The notes below the pieces were generated by a model. The model searched no databases. It had not been told where the DNA came from and was given only the letters and a program-made list of their open reading frames with translations. 64,000 bases of DNA from Hyphomonas sediminis (GTDB taxonomy: Bacteria; Pseudomonadota; Alphaproteobacteria; Caulobacterales; Hyphomonadaceae): positions 62,001-126,000 of the forward strand of contig NZ_JAIEZP010000001.1 in assembly GCF_019679475.1 (NCBI RefSeq). The letters run 5' to 3'. Positions 35,990 to 45,267 of this stretch are shown in pieces. Both the position numbers and the translations under genes were made by a program. The first letter of the stretch is position 1; every line of letters begins with the position of its first letter.

Positions 35990-38059
35990 TCAGCCCTCAA
36001 TCTTCGAGAAATCGGCGACCTTGTGCAGCGCGTCGCGCACGGCGACGAGCAGCGCGAGGCGGTTTTCCCGCACTTTGGCATCCGAATCGTTGACCATCAC
36101 GCCCTCGAAGAAGGCATCGACCGGCGCGCGAAGGACCGAAAGGACCGACATGGCCCCGGCAAAGTCCTCTGCGGCGAGCGGCGCGGCGAGCTTGCCTTGG
36201 GCCACTTCCAGCGCGCTCCAGAGCGCCTGTTCTTCCTTCGGCCCCTTGCCGATGAGGGCGGGATCGACCTTGAGCCCCTCGGGCAGCGCGCCCTTCTTCT
36301 CTTCGGCCTTCAGGATGTTGGCCGCGCGGCGATAGCCGGCGAGCAGGTTGGCCCCGTCATCGGTCGCCAGGAAGGCGGCGAGCGCCTCAACCCGTTTGAC
36401 GATGAGGACGAGATCGTCCTCGCCGAGGGCGAAGACGGCGTCGATCAGGTCGTGACGCTTGCCCTGGTCGCGGAGGACTTGCTTGAGGCGGTCGGCGAAG
36501 AAGAACTCAAGGTCATATGCCTTGCCAGATTTGAACTCAGGGAATTCCTGACCTGCCGCCTTCATCGAACTTCTAAGAGGCAGTCGTATTTCGGCGTCGA
36601 GAATAGAACGAACAACACCCAACGCCGCTCTCCGCAGCGCAAACGGGTCTTTCGAGCCCGTGGGCTTTTCATCAATCGCCCAGAAGCCGACAAGGGTGTC
36701 GAGCTTGTCGGCCAGCGCAACGGCGATGGAGACCGGCTCTGCCGGAACGGAGTCGCTGGGGCCTTGGGGTTTGTAGTGGTCGCGGATGGCGTCGGCGACG
36801 CGTGGGTCTTCGCCTGCGGCGAGGGCATAATACCGCCCCATGACGCCCTGAAGCTCCGGGAACTCGCCGACCATTTCGGAGACGAGGTCAGCTTTTGCGA
36901 GGCGCGCGGCGCGTTCGGCCAGCGCCGGGTCTGCGCCGACTTTCGGGGCGAGTTCGCGGGCGAGCGCGGCGACGCGCTCCACCTTGTCACCGAGTGAGCC
37001 GAGTTCTTCCTTGAAGGCGATGGTCTTCAGCTTTTCGCCCATGACTTCGAGCGGGGTTGCCTTGTCCTTCTCCCAGAAGAAGCGGGCGTCTGACAGGCGA
37101 GCCGACAGCACGCGGGCATTGCCCTCAGCAATCTTCACGCCGCCATCGCTGGCGGTGATATTGGCCACGACGATGAAGTTTGGCGCCAGCTTGCCGGTCT
37201 TCTTCGTGTTGGCCGCAAAGTATTTCTGGTGGGTGCGCATGGAAAGCGTGATGACTTCCGGCGGCAGGTCCAGGAACCCTGCGTCCATCTGTCCAAGGAT
37301 GACCACGGGCCATTCGGCAAGGCCGGTGACTTCTTCCAGAAGCCCCTTGTCCTCGATCCATTCAAGGCCAGCATCGGCGCAGACTTTGGCGATACCATCA
37401 AGAATGGTCTGGCGGCGATCATCGCGGGAGAGGACGACATGCCCCTTCCCTTCAAGCTGGGCCTTGTAGTCCGCCCACCCCGTAACCGTGTACGGACCAC
37501 GGCCATGGACGCGGTGGCCTTCGGTCGTGTTGCCGCTGGCAACGCCGCCGACTTCAAACGGGACGACCACGCCATCGAGCACGCAGACGATGCCTTGCAG
37601 CGGGCGGACCCAGCGCATCTCGCCGGTGCCCCAGCGCATGGATTTGGGCCAATGGAAATCCCGGATGATGGCGGGCACGGCCTCGGCGATCACGTCCGTG
37701 GCGTTGCGACCCGGCGTTGTGATGTAGGCGACGTAGAAGTCGCCCTTCTTGGGATCGGAGGCGATTTCCGCTTCGCTGATGTCTTTCAGGCCGGCGCCGC
37801 GCAGGAAGCCCGCGATGGCCTGTTCCGGCGCGCCGACCTTGGGGCCTTTCTTCTCTTCGCGCACATCGGCGGAGTGGGCGTCGAGCCCCTCGATCACCGC
37901 CGTGAGGCGGCGCGGGCCGGATACGGCGAAGGCATTCTTCCAGCCAAGGCCAGCCTCTTTCAGCTTTGCCGTGAGCGCGGCCAGCAGGTCGGCCTCGGCC
38001 TTTGCCTGCATGCGCGCGGGGATTTCTTCGGAGAAGAGTTCGATCAGAAGTTCAGACAT
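35990..38059 (-). CDS. glyS: glycine-tRNA ligase beta subunit
   Basis: This is the beta subunit (689 residues) of the alpha2beta2 bacterial glycyl-tRNA synthetase (EC 6.1.1.14), which contributes tRNA binding. It begins with LLIELFSEEIPARM, the family signature, and contains FHWPKSMRWGTGEMRWVRPLQGIV, PRRLTAVIEGL and FGEDDL-like segments through the DALR anticodon-binding C-terminus. It starts 8 bases after the glyQ stop, so the subunits are co-expressed. Confidence 0.96.
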   Translation of the reverse strand: MSELLIELFSEEIPARMQAKAEADLLAALTAKLKEAGLGWKNAFAVSGPRRLTAVIEGLDAHSADVREEKKGPKVGAPEQAIAGFLRGAGLKDISEAEIASDPKKGDFYVAYITTPGRNATDVIAEAVPAIIRDFHWPKSMRWGTGEMRWVRPLQGIVCVLDGVVVPFEVGGVASGNTTEGHRVHGRGPYTVTGWADYKAQLEGKGHVVLSRDDRRQTILDGIAKVCADAGLEWIEDKGLLEEVTGLAEWPVVILGQMDAGFLDLPPEVITLSMRTHQKYFAANTKKTGKLAPNFIVVANITASDGGVKIAEGNARVLSARLSDARFFWEKDKATPLEVMGEKLKTIAFKEELGSLGDKVERVAALARELAPKVGADPALAERAARLAKADLVSEMVGEFPELQGVMGRYYALAAGEDPRVADAIRDHYKPQGPSDSVPAEPVSIAVALADKLDTLVGFWAIDEKPTGSKDPFALRRAALGVVRSILDAEIRLPLRSSMKAAGQEFPEFKSGKAYDLEFFFADRLKQVLRDQGKRHDLIDAVFALGEDDLVLIVKRVEALAAFLATDDGANLLAGYRRAANILKAEEKKGALPEGLKVDPALIGKGPKEEQALWSALEVAQGKLAAPLAAEDFAGAMSVLSVLRAPVDAFFEGVMVNDSDAKVRENRLALLVAVRDALHKVADFSKIEG

Positions 38060-38067
38060 GGGGTCTC

Positions 38068-38964
38068 TCAGCTCCGCGCGGCTTCTTGTTCAGCCCACTG
38101 AGCAGCGGCCCCGCGCGTGAGGTCGCGAACGCGGGCGATATAGGCCTGGCGCTCGGTGGGTGAAATCGCGCCGCGGGCGTCGATCAGGTTGAAGGTGTGG
38201 GACGCTTTGAGCGCATAATCATAGGCGACGAGCGGCTTGCCTGCTTCGCGCAGCGCCTTGGATTGGCTTTCACAATCGACAAACCAGCGCTTCAGCATCT
38301 CGACATCGGAATACTCGAAATTGAAGGCCGATTGCTGGCGCTCGTTTTCGAGGAAGACATCGCCATAGGTGAGCGGGACTTCCGAGGCCGGATCGTTGAA
38401 TGGCAGGTTGTACACATTGTCGACGCCGAAGACATACATGGCGAGGCGTTCGAGACCGTAGGTCAGCTCGCCGGAGACGGGGAACACGTCGAGGCCGCCG
38501 ACCTGCTGGAAATAGGTATACTGGCTGACTTCCATGCCATCGCACCAGACTTCCCAGCCAAGCCCCCAGGCGCCGACGGTCGGGTTTTCCCAATCGTCTT
38601 CCACGAAACGGATGTCATGGATGAGCGGGTCGATGCCGATGCAGTAGAGGCTCTCCAGGTAGAGGTCCTGCAGGTTTGCCGGGTTCGGCTTCAGGATGAC
38701 CTGATACTGGTAGTAATGGCCGAGCCGGTTGGGGTTTTCGCCATAGCGGGCGTCCTTGGGGCGGCGGCTGGGCTGAACATAGGCGGCGCGCCAGTTCTTG
38801 GGCCCGAGCGCACGCAGGACGGTGGCGGGGTGGAGCGTGCCGGCGCCGACTTCCATGTCGTATGGCTGCAGGATGGCGCAGCCCTGGGCGGACCAGTAGG
38901 TCTGGAGCGTCAGGATGAGTTCCTGAAAGGATTTCGGCTTGGCGTGGGCCTTGGGCGGGGACAT
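38068..38964 (-). CDS. glyQ: glycine-tRNA ligase alpha subunit
   Basis: This 298-residue protein is the catalytic alpha subunit of the heteromeric glycyl-tRNA synthetase. It has [57 protein letters not shown]-like (here [12 protein letters not shown]), and YTYFQQVGG, which mark the class II core. Length is normal. It precedes glyS and follows a tiny membrane ORF (39041-39151), all on the minus strand, suggesting one operon downstream of the TrmN6-like gene. Confidence 0.96.
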   Translation of the reverse strand: MSPPKAHAKPKSFQELILTLQTYWSAQGCAILQPYDMEVGAGTLHPATVLRALGPKNWRAAYVQPSRRPKDARYGENPNRLGHYYQYQVILKPNPANLQDLYLESLYCIGIDPLIHDIRFVEDDWENPTVGAWGLGWEVWCDGMEVSQYTYFQQVGGLDVFPVSGELTYGLERLAMYVFGVDNVYNLPFNDPASEVPLTYGDVFLENERQQSAFNFEYSDVEMLKRWFVDCESQSKALREAGKPLVAYDYALKASHTFNLIDARGAISPTERQAYIARVRDLTRGAAAQWAEQEAARS

Positions 38965-39040
38965 GGCATTCTTCCGGTGGGATCGTTCCCAGCGGGACTA
39001 GCGCTGACCGCGAAACTTCGCAACCGCCGCAAGCGGGAGA

Positions 39041-39151
39041 CTATTTGCGTTTCTTGCGTCCTGAATCGTCAAAGTCGCGCTGGCCGAAGGCGCCGTAGAT
39101 GGCGATGGCAAGACCGAAGACGAGGCTGACGAGGTAGAGGAATGTGAACAT
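39041..39151 (-). CDS. 36-residue single-span membrane ORF upstream of glyQ
   Basis: Reading the minus strand from ATG 39151 gives 36 codons ending in TAG 39041. About 20 hydrophobic residues (FLYLVSLVFGLAIAIYGAF) are followed by a charged tail with RDFDDSG and RKKRK. GGAGG lies 8 bases upstream of the ATG, although the same bases can pair with CCTCC just before the start. It lies 76 bases before glyQ and 80 bases after the TrmN6-like gene, all in one direction. The composition, start context and membrane character support a real small gene. No function is known. Confidence 0.6.
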   Translation of the reverse strand: MFTFLYLVSLVFGLAIAIYGAFGQRDFDDSGRKKRK

Positions 39152-39231
39152 GGAGGCCGCCTCCGTTTTGTGAGCTGCCCATACGTATGGAGATTGGGGG
39201 CTCGGCGGCCGGGATCAAGGCGAAATCGGCC

Positions 39232-39972
39232 CTACCAGGCGAGGGGGCGGCCTTCCACGACCGCCTGGGCAGCGGGTGTGCGGGCGGCGCCGTCCTCAGT
39301 ATGGGTGACCAGCGCCGGCAAGAGGGTGAGCGGGCCGCGTTTCAGCCCCTTGCGGCCGCGCACCAGCACGCGGCGGGCAGGCTCGCCGGCCTTGGAGGCG
39401 ACGGGCAGCACGGTGATCTCGCCCGCCTGCCGGTCAAGCTGGGCAAGGATGCGGGCCAGCTCGGCAGCGCGGTGGACAAGGATGATCGGCGCGCGGGGCC
39501 GGGCGGCATGGACCATCGCCTTGATCCAGCCTTCCAGAGAGAGGGTTTCGACATAGGCGGGCACCTTGCCCTCCCCCGGCTCGGAGATCTTGCCGGGCTC
39601 GAAATAGGGCGGATTGGCGAAGACCAGATCGAAGCGGTTTTCGTGGGGCGTAACCCAATCGGAGGCTTCGGCGTTTTCGACGGTGACGCGCGCGGCAAAG
39701 CCGTTCAGGGCGGCGCCCTGGCGGGCCATTTCGGCAACGTCCTGCATCATTTCGATGCCAGTGAAGGCGGCGCCGGGCATCCGGAAGGCCGAGGGCAGCA
39801 ACGCGCCGCCGCAGCCGCAGCCAAGCTCTAGCGCTTCGCCTTTTTCCAGCACCGGGAGCGCCGCCGACAGCAGCAGGGAATCGAAGCCCGCGCGGAACCC
39901 CTTCACCGGCTGAACCAGCCGGACGCGGCCCTGATAGACGGTGTCTTCTGTGGTGTCGCGACTGCCGGTCAT
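39232..39972 (-). CDS. TrmN6-like adenine N6-methyltransferase
   Basis: This 246-residue SAM-dependent methyltransferase resembles YfiC/TrmN6, which methylates A37 of tRNA1(Val). It has the SAM motif [14 protein letters not shown], the IEMMQD acidic loop, and [10 protein letters not shown], whose NPPY motif marks N6-adenine or similar amino methylation. Relatives methylate other RNA or protein targets, so the substrate is uncertain. The start overlaps the coaA stop by 4 bases (ATGA). Confidence 0.83.
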   Translation of the reverse strand: MTGSRDTTEDTVYQGRVRLVQPVKGFRAGFDSLLLSAALPVLEKGEALELGCGCGGALLPSAFRMPGAAFTGIEMMQDVAEMARQGAALNGFAARVTVENAEASDWVTPHENRFDLVFANPPYFEPGKISEPGEGKVPAYVETLSLEGWIKAMVHAARPRAPIILVHRAAELARILAQLDRQAGEITVLPVASKAGEPARRVLVRGRKGLKRGPLTLLPALVTHTEDGAARTPAAQAVVEGRPLAW

Positions 39973-40931
39973 AGCCGCCTCAGCGCGACCTCGGTGACCA
40001 GATGGCCCGCGCCCTTGCGCAGGATCAGATCGGCCCGCGGGCGGGTGGGCAGGATATTTTCGTGCAGGTTCTTCAGGTTGATGTTTTCCCAGAGCGCAAT
40101 GGCGGTCTGCAGCGCTTCGGTTTCAGAGAAGGTGGAATAGCGGTGGAAGTAGGATTCTGGGCTGCGAAACGCCGTTTCGCGCAGGCGCATGAAGCGGGCA
40201 ATATACCATTCGCGCAGCAGGTCTTCGTCGGCATCGATATAGATCGAGAAGTCGAAGAAGTCCGACAGGAAGGGCACGATCTTGCCATCGCGCGGCAGGT
40301 CGCGCGGCTGGAGCACGTTGAGGCCCTCGAAGATGAGGATGTCGGGCTGATCGACCGTGACGTATTCGCCGGGGATCACGTCATAGGTCATGTGGGAATA
40401 GACCGGCGCGCGGACATGGCGCTGGCCGGACTTGATGCCCGAGAGGAAGCGCAGGAGCGCGCCGACATCATAGCTTTCCGGGAAGCCCTTGCGCTGCATC
40501 AGGCCCTCGGCATTGAGGATCGCGTTGGGCAGGAGGAAGCCATCGGTGGTGACGAGATCAACCTTCGGGCTGGACGGCCAGCGGCCAAGCAGTTCCTTCA
40601 GGATCCGCGCGGTGGTCGACTTGCCGGCCGAGACCGAGCCCGCCATGCCGATGATAAAGGGCGATTTGACGATATCTTCGGCGAAGAAGGCCTGGCGCTG
40701 GCGAAACAGGCGTTGCGTGGTCTCGACATGGGTCGAGAGGAGACGCGAGAGGGAAAGATAGATGCGCCGGACCTCGTCGAGGTCCACAGGTTCGTGCAGA
40801 GAGGAGAGGCGATGGACCTCATCCTGCGTCAGCGTCAGGGGCGTATCGGCCCGGAACTGCGCCCACTCCTCCGCCGCAAAGACATGGTAGGGCGAGTAAA
40901 AGCCCGCAGGATCAAACTGGTTTACCGGCAT
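39969..40931 (-). CDS. coaA: type I pantothenate kinase
   Basis: CoaA phosphorylates pantothenate in the first step of coenzyme A synthesis (EC 2.7.1.33). The 320-residue protein has the P-loop GSVSAGKST near residue 97, [38 protein letters not shown] and [10 protein letters not shown], all diagnostic of the CoaA (not CoaX) family. It is probably coupled to the downstream methyltransferase through the 4-base overlap. Confidence 0.96.
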   Translation of the reverse strand: MPVNQFDPAGFYSPYHVFAAEEWAQFRADTPLTLTQDEVHRLSSLHEPVDLDEVRRIYLSLSRLLSTHVETTQRLFRQRQAFFAEDIVKSPFIIGMAGSVSAGKSTTARILKELLGRWPSSPKVDLVTTDGFLLPNAILNAEGLMQRKGFPESYDVGALLRFLSGIKSGQRHVRAPVYSHMTYDVIPGEYVTVDQPDILIFEGLNVLQPRDLPRDGKIVPFLSDFFDFSIYIDADEDLLREWYIARFMRLRETAFRSPESYFHRYSTFSETEALQTAIALWENINLKNLHENILPTRPRADLILRKGAGHLVTEVALRRL

Positions 40932-40980
40932 CTTCTATTCCACGCGCCCCGACACGCTGCCCTGCCCCCACCGCTGGGGA

Positions 40981-41340
40981 TCAGCAACTCCAAGCGGTGT
41001 TCCAACCATAGCCGGGATGTTCATGGATGGTGTAGGTTTTTTCGCCATATTCAAGGTCGAAGGAATACTCGCTGCCATTCTCGAAGGAAACTTCGATCAG
41101 GGCGCCATCTTCTGCCCAGTTCTGGAAATAGAGATAGCCTTCGCCACCGCTGACGCCGGAAAACTCGTTCACAAAGCCATAACCGGAGGCGCAGTCATGG
41201 GACACGCTGTCCGACTGGTCGGGCCAATAGGTGCCGTTGGCTTCCTGCATGGCGACATTGAACGCCGCCAGATCGGTGGATGAGCAACCTGTGAGCGCAC
41301 CGCCCGCCCCCAGAATTACCGCGATGATTGCAGCGCGCAT
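40981..41340 (-). CDS. small lipoprotein of unknown function
   Basis: This 119-residue protein has a signal peptide with lipobox LTGC (Cys at about residue 19). The mature part is acidic and aromatic, rich in Gly, Tyr and Trp, with paired cysteines (HDCASGYG and C-terminal AWSC). No family is recognised. It lies upstream of coaA with a gap of 49 bases and may share its transcript. Confidence 0.65.
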   Translation of the reverse strand: MRAAIIAVILGAGGALTGCSSTDLAAFNVAMQEANGTYWPDQSDSVSHDCASGYGFVNEFSGVSGGEGYLYFQNWAEDGALIEVSFENGSEYSFDLEYGEKTYTIHEHPGYGWNTAWSC

Positions 41341-41432
41341 CCCTTTGATTCCCCTTGTGAATTTGCCGGGGAATCTCTTTCGGACTTCTGCGCCCGCATC
41401 AAGCCCGACGCAGGGTTAAACAAGGCGAAGGC

Positions 41433-41639
41433 CTAATCCTGCCTCAACTCCGCCAGGGCAGCATCGGCGCGTGCCTTCTGTTCGGCCTTTACCATCAGCC
41501 TGCGCGGAAACGCACCGATATTGCCCTCCACCGCCGAGATATGCCGGTCGGCCACAAAATACTCGATGCCCGCTTCCGAGAGCAGGTGTTCGGCATAGGA
41601 CAACTTCACCGGATCGTTGGTGCGGAGCACTTCTTCCAT
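41433..41639 (-). CDS. DUF2007 domain protein
   Basis: This 68-residue protein fits DUF2007 (putative signal-transducing protein): it begins MEEVLRTNDPVKLSYAEHLLSEAGIEYFVAD and ends with RRLMVKAEQKARADAALAEL, the usual beta-alpha-beta small fold. Its ATG overlaps the stop of the upstream lipoprotein gene in a TAATG arrangement, a sign of translational coupling. No function beyond the domain label is known. Confidence 0.82.
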   Translation of the reverse strand: MEEVLRTNDPVKLSYAEHLLSEAGIEYFVADRHISAVEGNIGAFPRRLMVKAEQKARADAALAELRQD

Positions 41640-42124
41640 TACTGGACCTGGCCGCGAAGGTTCATATCGACCGAGCGGGCATCATAGGCGGCGGCATTGT
41701 CCGGCTTTGGCCCCGCACCGGTGACGATTTCCAGGACGACCGTGGTCTTGCCTGTGGAGCCCCCGCCCAGCGGAATGCCGATACCAACGCCCACGCCGAC
41801 ACCGGAAGAACGGCCATAGGAACCGGAGCCGCCACCGATGCTGATGGACGAGCCGCCCGAGCGGCCCTGTGTCGTATCGGCATACTCGGCGGTGACCTCA
41901 AACCAGTCCTTGCTATCCAGCAGGGTGATCTCAGCCGCCCGCAACAGCGCCAGATTGCGCCCTTTGCCCGCATCGGCATCTGTATAGGATACGCGATAGC
42001 GACCGGTTTCGATCTGCTGGGACGCGTAACCCATGGCGCCTTCCTTTGCGGCCGGGCCGTAGGCCGGCGACGTGGCGCAGGCGGCAAGAGTGACAGCCGC
42101 AAGGGCGAGCATCAGATGTTTCAT
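41639..42124 (-). CDS. CC0125/CC1285-type lipoprotein
   Basis: This 161-residue lipoprotein has lipobox LAAC (Cys at about residue 16). The domain begins GRYRVSYTDADAG...NLALLRAAEITLLDSKDWFEV, the pattern of the CC0125/CC1285-type family of outer-envelope lipoproteins in Caulobacterales. A Gly/Ser-rich stretch (SSISIGGGSGSYG) precedes VGVGVGIGIPLGGG, which may be a flexible or beta-rich region. ATG 42124 is preferred over 42133, because GAGG lies at the right distance only for the former. Confidence 0.72.
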   Translation of the reverse strand: MKHLMLALAAVTLAACATSPAYGPAAKEGAMGYASQQIETGRYRVSYTDADAGKGRNLALLRAAEITLLDSKDWFEVTAEYADTTQGRSGGSSISIGGGSGSYGRSSGVGVGVGIGIPLGGGSTGKTTVVLEIVTGAGPKPDNAAAYDARSVDMNLRGQVQ

Positions 42125-42294
42125 GGACTGCATTCCTCATATAACGCACAAACTGGACCAGCGGTTGCAGGCTAACCTATTGCCGCAGAGGCGCCAATGC
42201 GCTCAAAGGCGTGCGGCCCGGTGCCACGTCGAGTTGTGCGGGCATTTGCGTAGATTTACTTAACTGACGACCGTTCTGCCGGAGAGCCCCCGTT

Positions 42295-43308
42295 TTGACC
42301 CTCGCGCCCAAACCGAAGAGCAAGGCCCAGCTCTCCTCGATCACGGAGCGGATGCAGGCACTTGTCGCAGACGACCTGACCGCCGTTGAGCAGTTGCTGG
42401 CGACACGCGCCGCAAGCCCGGTGGCGATCATTCCCGACCTTTCCGGCTACATCGTCTCGGCGGGCGGCAAACGCCTGCGCCCGATGATCACGCTGATTTC
42501 GGCGCATGCTGTGGGCACGGCAAATGCGGCAACGCATGCGCTGGCCGCTGCAGTCGAGTTCATTCACACCGCCACGCTGCTGCATGACGACGTTGTGGAC
42601 GAAAGCGACCTGCGCCGCGGCAAACCCGCCGCCAAGGCAATCTGGGGCAACAAGGCCTCGATCCTTGTGGGCGACTTCCTGTTTGCGCGTGCCTTCAACC
42701 TGCTGGTCGAAGCCAACAGCCTGGTCATCCTGAACCGGCTGGCGACAGCCTCCACCGTGATTGCCGAAGGCGAAGTGCACCAGCTGGCTGCGATGGCAAG
42801 CCGCGACCTGCCGACCGAAGAATATCTAGCCATTGTGGAAGCCAAGACAGCCGCCCTGTTTGAAGCCGCCGCTGAGACCGGCGCGCTGTCTGCCGGCAGC
42901 GAAGCGCATGCAACGGCGCTGGCGACCTATGGCAAGAATCTGGGCCTCGCCTTCCAGATCATCGACGACGTGCTCGACTATGGCGGCACGACTGCCGTGA
43001 TCGGCAAATCGGTGGGCGATGATTTCCGGGAAGGCAAGATCACCCTGCCGGTGATCATTGCGCGGCGCCGGGGATCGGATGAGGACCGGGCCTTCTGGGA
43101 CCGAGCCCTGAACCCGGAGACGCAGGAAGATTCAGATCTCGCGCACGCCGTGCACCTGATCCGCGCGACGGGCGCTGCCGAAGCAACCGTGCAGGAAGCT
43201 GAAGCCTATGCCGCCCTGGCCAAGGGCGCGCTGCGCACCCTGCCCGCAACGCCTTACCGCGACGCACTGGAAGATCTCGCCGATTTCTGCGTGAGCCGGG
43301 CTTACTAG
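42295..43308 (+). CDS. ispB: polyprenyl diphosphate synthase
   Basis: This 337-residue trans-prenyl synthase is of the ubiquinone side-chain (octaprenyl/decaprenyl) type. The first Asp-rich motif is LLHDDVVDESD near residue 98 and the second is IIDDVLDYGG near 222. GGKRLRP binds diphosphate near residue 58 and GDFLFARAF follows the first motif. Chain length cannot be set, though alphaproteobacteria commonly make Q10. The start is TTG 42295, with GGAGAG 8 bases upstream, as there is no earlier ATG in frame and Met20 would cut off the helix. It converges with the WecA-like gene. Confidence 0.88.
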   Translation: MTLAPKPKSKAQLSSITERMQALVADDLTAVEQLLATRAASPVAIIPDLSGYIVSAGGKRLRPMITLISAHAVGTANAATHALAAAVEFIHTATLLHDDVVDESDLRRGKPAAKAIWGNKASILVGDFLFARAFNLLVEANSLVILNRLATASTVIAEGEVHQLAAMASRDLPTEEYLAIVEAKTAALFEAAAETGALSAGSEAHATALATYGKNLGLAFQIIDDVLDYGGTTAVIGKSVGDDFREGKITLPVIIARRRGSDEDRAFWDRALNPETQEDSDLAHAVHLIRATGAAEATVQEAEAYAALAKGALRTLPATPYRDALEDLADFCVSRAY

Positions 43309-43309
43309 G

Positions 43310-44377
43310 TCAGCGCCCTTCCGCGGCGAGGCGCCGCCCGAGCGTCACCCGTTGCCGAACCCAAAGCGAAACGCCTGCCGCCAGCAGCAGCAGGAAGAGG
43401 CCGAAAGCGACCGATGGGCCAAGACGCGCCCCGGCGATGGCGGCAAGCGATGCAACCAGGCAGAAGCCCCACCAGAGACCCGCAACCTCCAGATGGCTCC
43501 AGCCTGCGCGCAGCAGAAGCTGGTAGGCATGATCCCTATGGGCCTGCATCAGCGGGCGGCCATGGCGGGCGCGCCAGATGAGCGTGAGGAAAACATCGAC
43601 CAGCACTGGCAGGACGAGCGTTGCAGGCACCCAGACCGAATGGGCGACGGCCACTGACAGGCCGCCAGCGCCGATGAGTGCGCCGATAGCGAGAGCCCCT
43701 GTGTCGCCCGCATAAAGCCGCCCCGGAAGGTTCCAGGCGAGAAGGCCGCAGAGCGCCGCAGCAGCGGCCACAAGCAAGAGAAAGAGAACACCCGGCGCAG
43801 CGCCAGTCGGAGGGGACGCAATGATCGCGAGGGCGGCAATCAGTATGGCGGATGACCCCATGGCGATGCCGTTTGCCCCATCCATGAAATTCACCGCATT
43901 GGCCATGACGAACAGCCAGACAGCAGCGCCCGCAATGGCGATGATCGCAGGCAGCGGCAGACCGACGGCGCCTGCGCCAGGCAACCAGAAGGCCGTGAGC
44001 TGTGGCCCCAGCACCGCCGCAAGGATCGCGCCAGCGGCCAGGACGTTTAGCTTTCGCCCGGCGGGCAAATTGTAGCGATCATCCAAATAGCCAAGCAGGC
44101 CGGCAATCAGCACAAGGAGGACAGGGCCGCCAAGCGCCGTATGAGACAGGGTAAGCAGCGGGCTTTCCAGACCGCCCGGCCGAAAGAGGCTGGCAGCAAG
44201 GATTGCAGACCCGATACCCGAGAGGACACCAACGCCTCCCGCGCTGGGCACAGCGCGGGCCTGCGTCTTGCGCTCCCCATCGGGCGCATCCTGCGGGCCG
44301 AGGCGGATCATCAGCGCGCAGACGAGGAAGCTGACAATCAGCGGCAGACCGGCCCAGACAAGCGAGAGCGTGATCAT
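43310..44377 (-). CDS. WecA/MraY-like polyprenyl-phosphate sugar-1-phosphate transferase
   Basis: This 355-residue integral membrane protein has about ten hydrophobic segments and belongs to the GT4-like polyprenyl-phosphate N-acetylhexosamine-1-phosphate transferases. It shows YLDDRYNLPAG in a cytoplasmic loop, NAVNFMDGANGIAMG with the catalytic Asp region, and RARHGRPLMQAHRDHAYQLLLR with the His motif HRDHAYQ. The DGANG variant is closer to WbpL/WecA than to MraY. It should attach the first sugar of a surface glycan to undecaprenyl phosphate. It overlaps the ispE stop by ATGA. Confidence 0.87.
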   Translation of the reverse strand: MITLSLVWAGLPLIVSFLVCALMIRLGPQDAPDGERKTQARAVPSAGGVGVLSGIGSAILAASLFRPGGLESPLLTLSHTALGGPVLLVLIAGLLGYLDDRYNLPAGRKLNVLAAGAILAAVLGPQLTAFWLPGAGAVGLPLPAIIAIAGAAVWLFVMANAVNFMDGANGIAMGSSAILIAALAIIASPPTGAAPGVLFLLLVAAAAALCGLLAWNLPGRLYAGDTGALAIGALIGAGGLSVAVAHSVWVPATLVLPVLVDVFLTLIWRARHGRPLMQAHRDHAYQLLLRAGWSHLEVAGLWWGFCLVASLAAIAGARLGPSVAFGLFLLLLAAGVSLWVRQRVTLGRRLAAEGR

Positions 44378-45267
44378 GGCGCAGCCCCGAGGCGACAGGC
44401 GGCGGTCCACCAGGTTTTTGTGGCGGGCTGGCTTTTCAGGACGACGCCGGCGCGTTCGGCAAAGGCGATGGCCTCGAAAATGGCAAAGCAGGTGGCGCCC
44501 GAGCCGCTCATGCGCGCAAGAAGCACGCCCGGCTGGGCGGCGAGCGTTTCAAGCACGGCGGCAATTTCCGGCACGAGGGCGATGGCGGGAGCCTCCAGAT
44601 CGTTGCGCTGATGGCGGAGCCAGGCGACGAGCTGTTTGGCATCCTGCAAATCCGCTGGCGGATCTGTTTCAGCAAAGCCGGCGCCGCCGCCAGCCGCGTC
44701 ATAGGCGCGGAAGATAGGCCCCGTTGGACAGGCCACACCGGGATTGACGAGCAACGCCGCAACAGGCGGCACGACGCAGGGGATGACACGTTCCCCTTCC
44801 CCGCGCATCAGGGCGGGCAGACCAGAGAGCGCAACAGGAACATCGCCGCCAAGGCTGGGCGCGAGGGCGATTGCATGGGCCGGGTCGACACCCCAAAGCT
44901 CTGTCAGCAAGCGCAGCGCCACCGCCGCATCCGACGAACCGCCCCCGATACCAGCCGCCACGGGGAGGCGTTTGATGAGGCGAAGGCGGGTCCCTTTCGG
45001 CGTGCCGCTCGCGGCTTTGAGCGCAAGGGCGGCGCGCAGGACGAGATTATCGGCCGGATCACCCGATGCAGGCGCCGTGGGGCCGGAGACATCCAGCGTT
45101 ATGTCTTCAGCAAGCTCCGCCGTCAGATGGTCTGCAGCGGACGCATCGGAGAAGACCACAAGAGAATCAAGGTTGTGCCGGCCATTGGGTTTAACCGGGC
45201 CGACATGCAGGGTGAGGTTCACCTTGGCAGGCGCAAAGCCGGACAGGCTTACAGGCGAAGTTGTCAT
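44374..45267 (-). CDS. ispE: 4-diphosphocytidyl-2-C-methyl-D-erythritol kinase
   Basis: IspE is the GHMP kinase of the MEP pathway, making the 2-phosphate of CDP-methylerythritol (EC 2.7.1.148). The 297-residue protein has APAKVNLTLHVG near the start, LPVAAGIGGGSSDAA with the ATP-binding GHMP loop, GGDVPVALSG, and ARMSGSGATCFAIF near residue 250. It is overlapped by both neighbours through ATGA junctions, so it is translated together with the TPR lipoprotein and the WecA-like transferase. The nearby prenyl synthase on the opposite strand is in the same broader isoprenoid pathway. Confidence 0.95.
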   Translation of the reverse strand: MTTSPVSLSGFAPAKVNLTLHVGPVKPNGRHNLDSLVVFSDASAADHLTAELAEDITLDVSGPTAPASGDPADNLVLRAALALKAASGTPKGTRLRLIKRLPVAAGIGGGSSDAAVALRLLTELWGVDPAHAIALAPSLGGDVPVALSGLPALMRGEGERVIPCVVPPVAALLVNPGVACPTGPIFRAYDAAGGGAGFAETDPPADLQDAKQLVAWLRHQRNDLEAPAIALVPEIAAVLETLAAQPGVLLARMSGSGATCFAIFEAIAFAERAGVVLKSQPATKTWWTAACRLGAAP

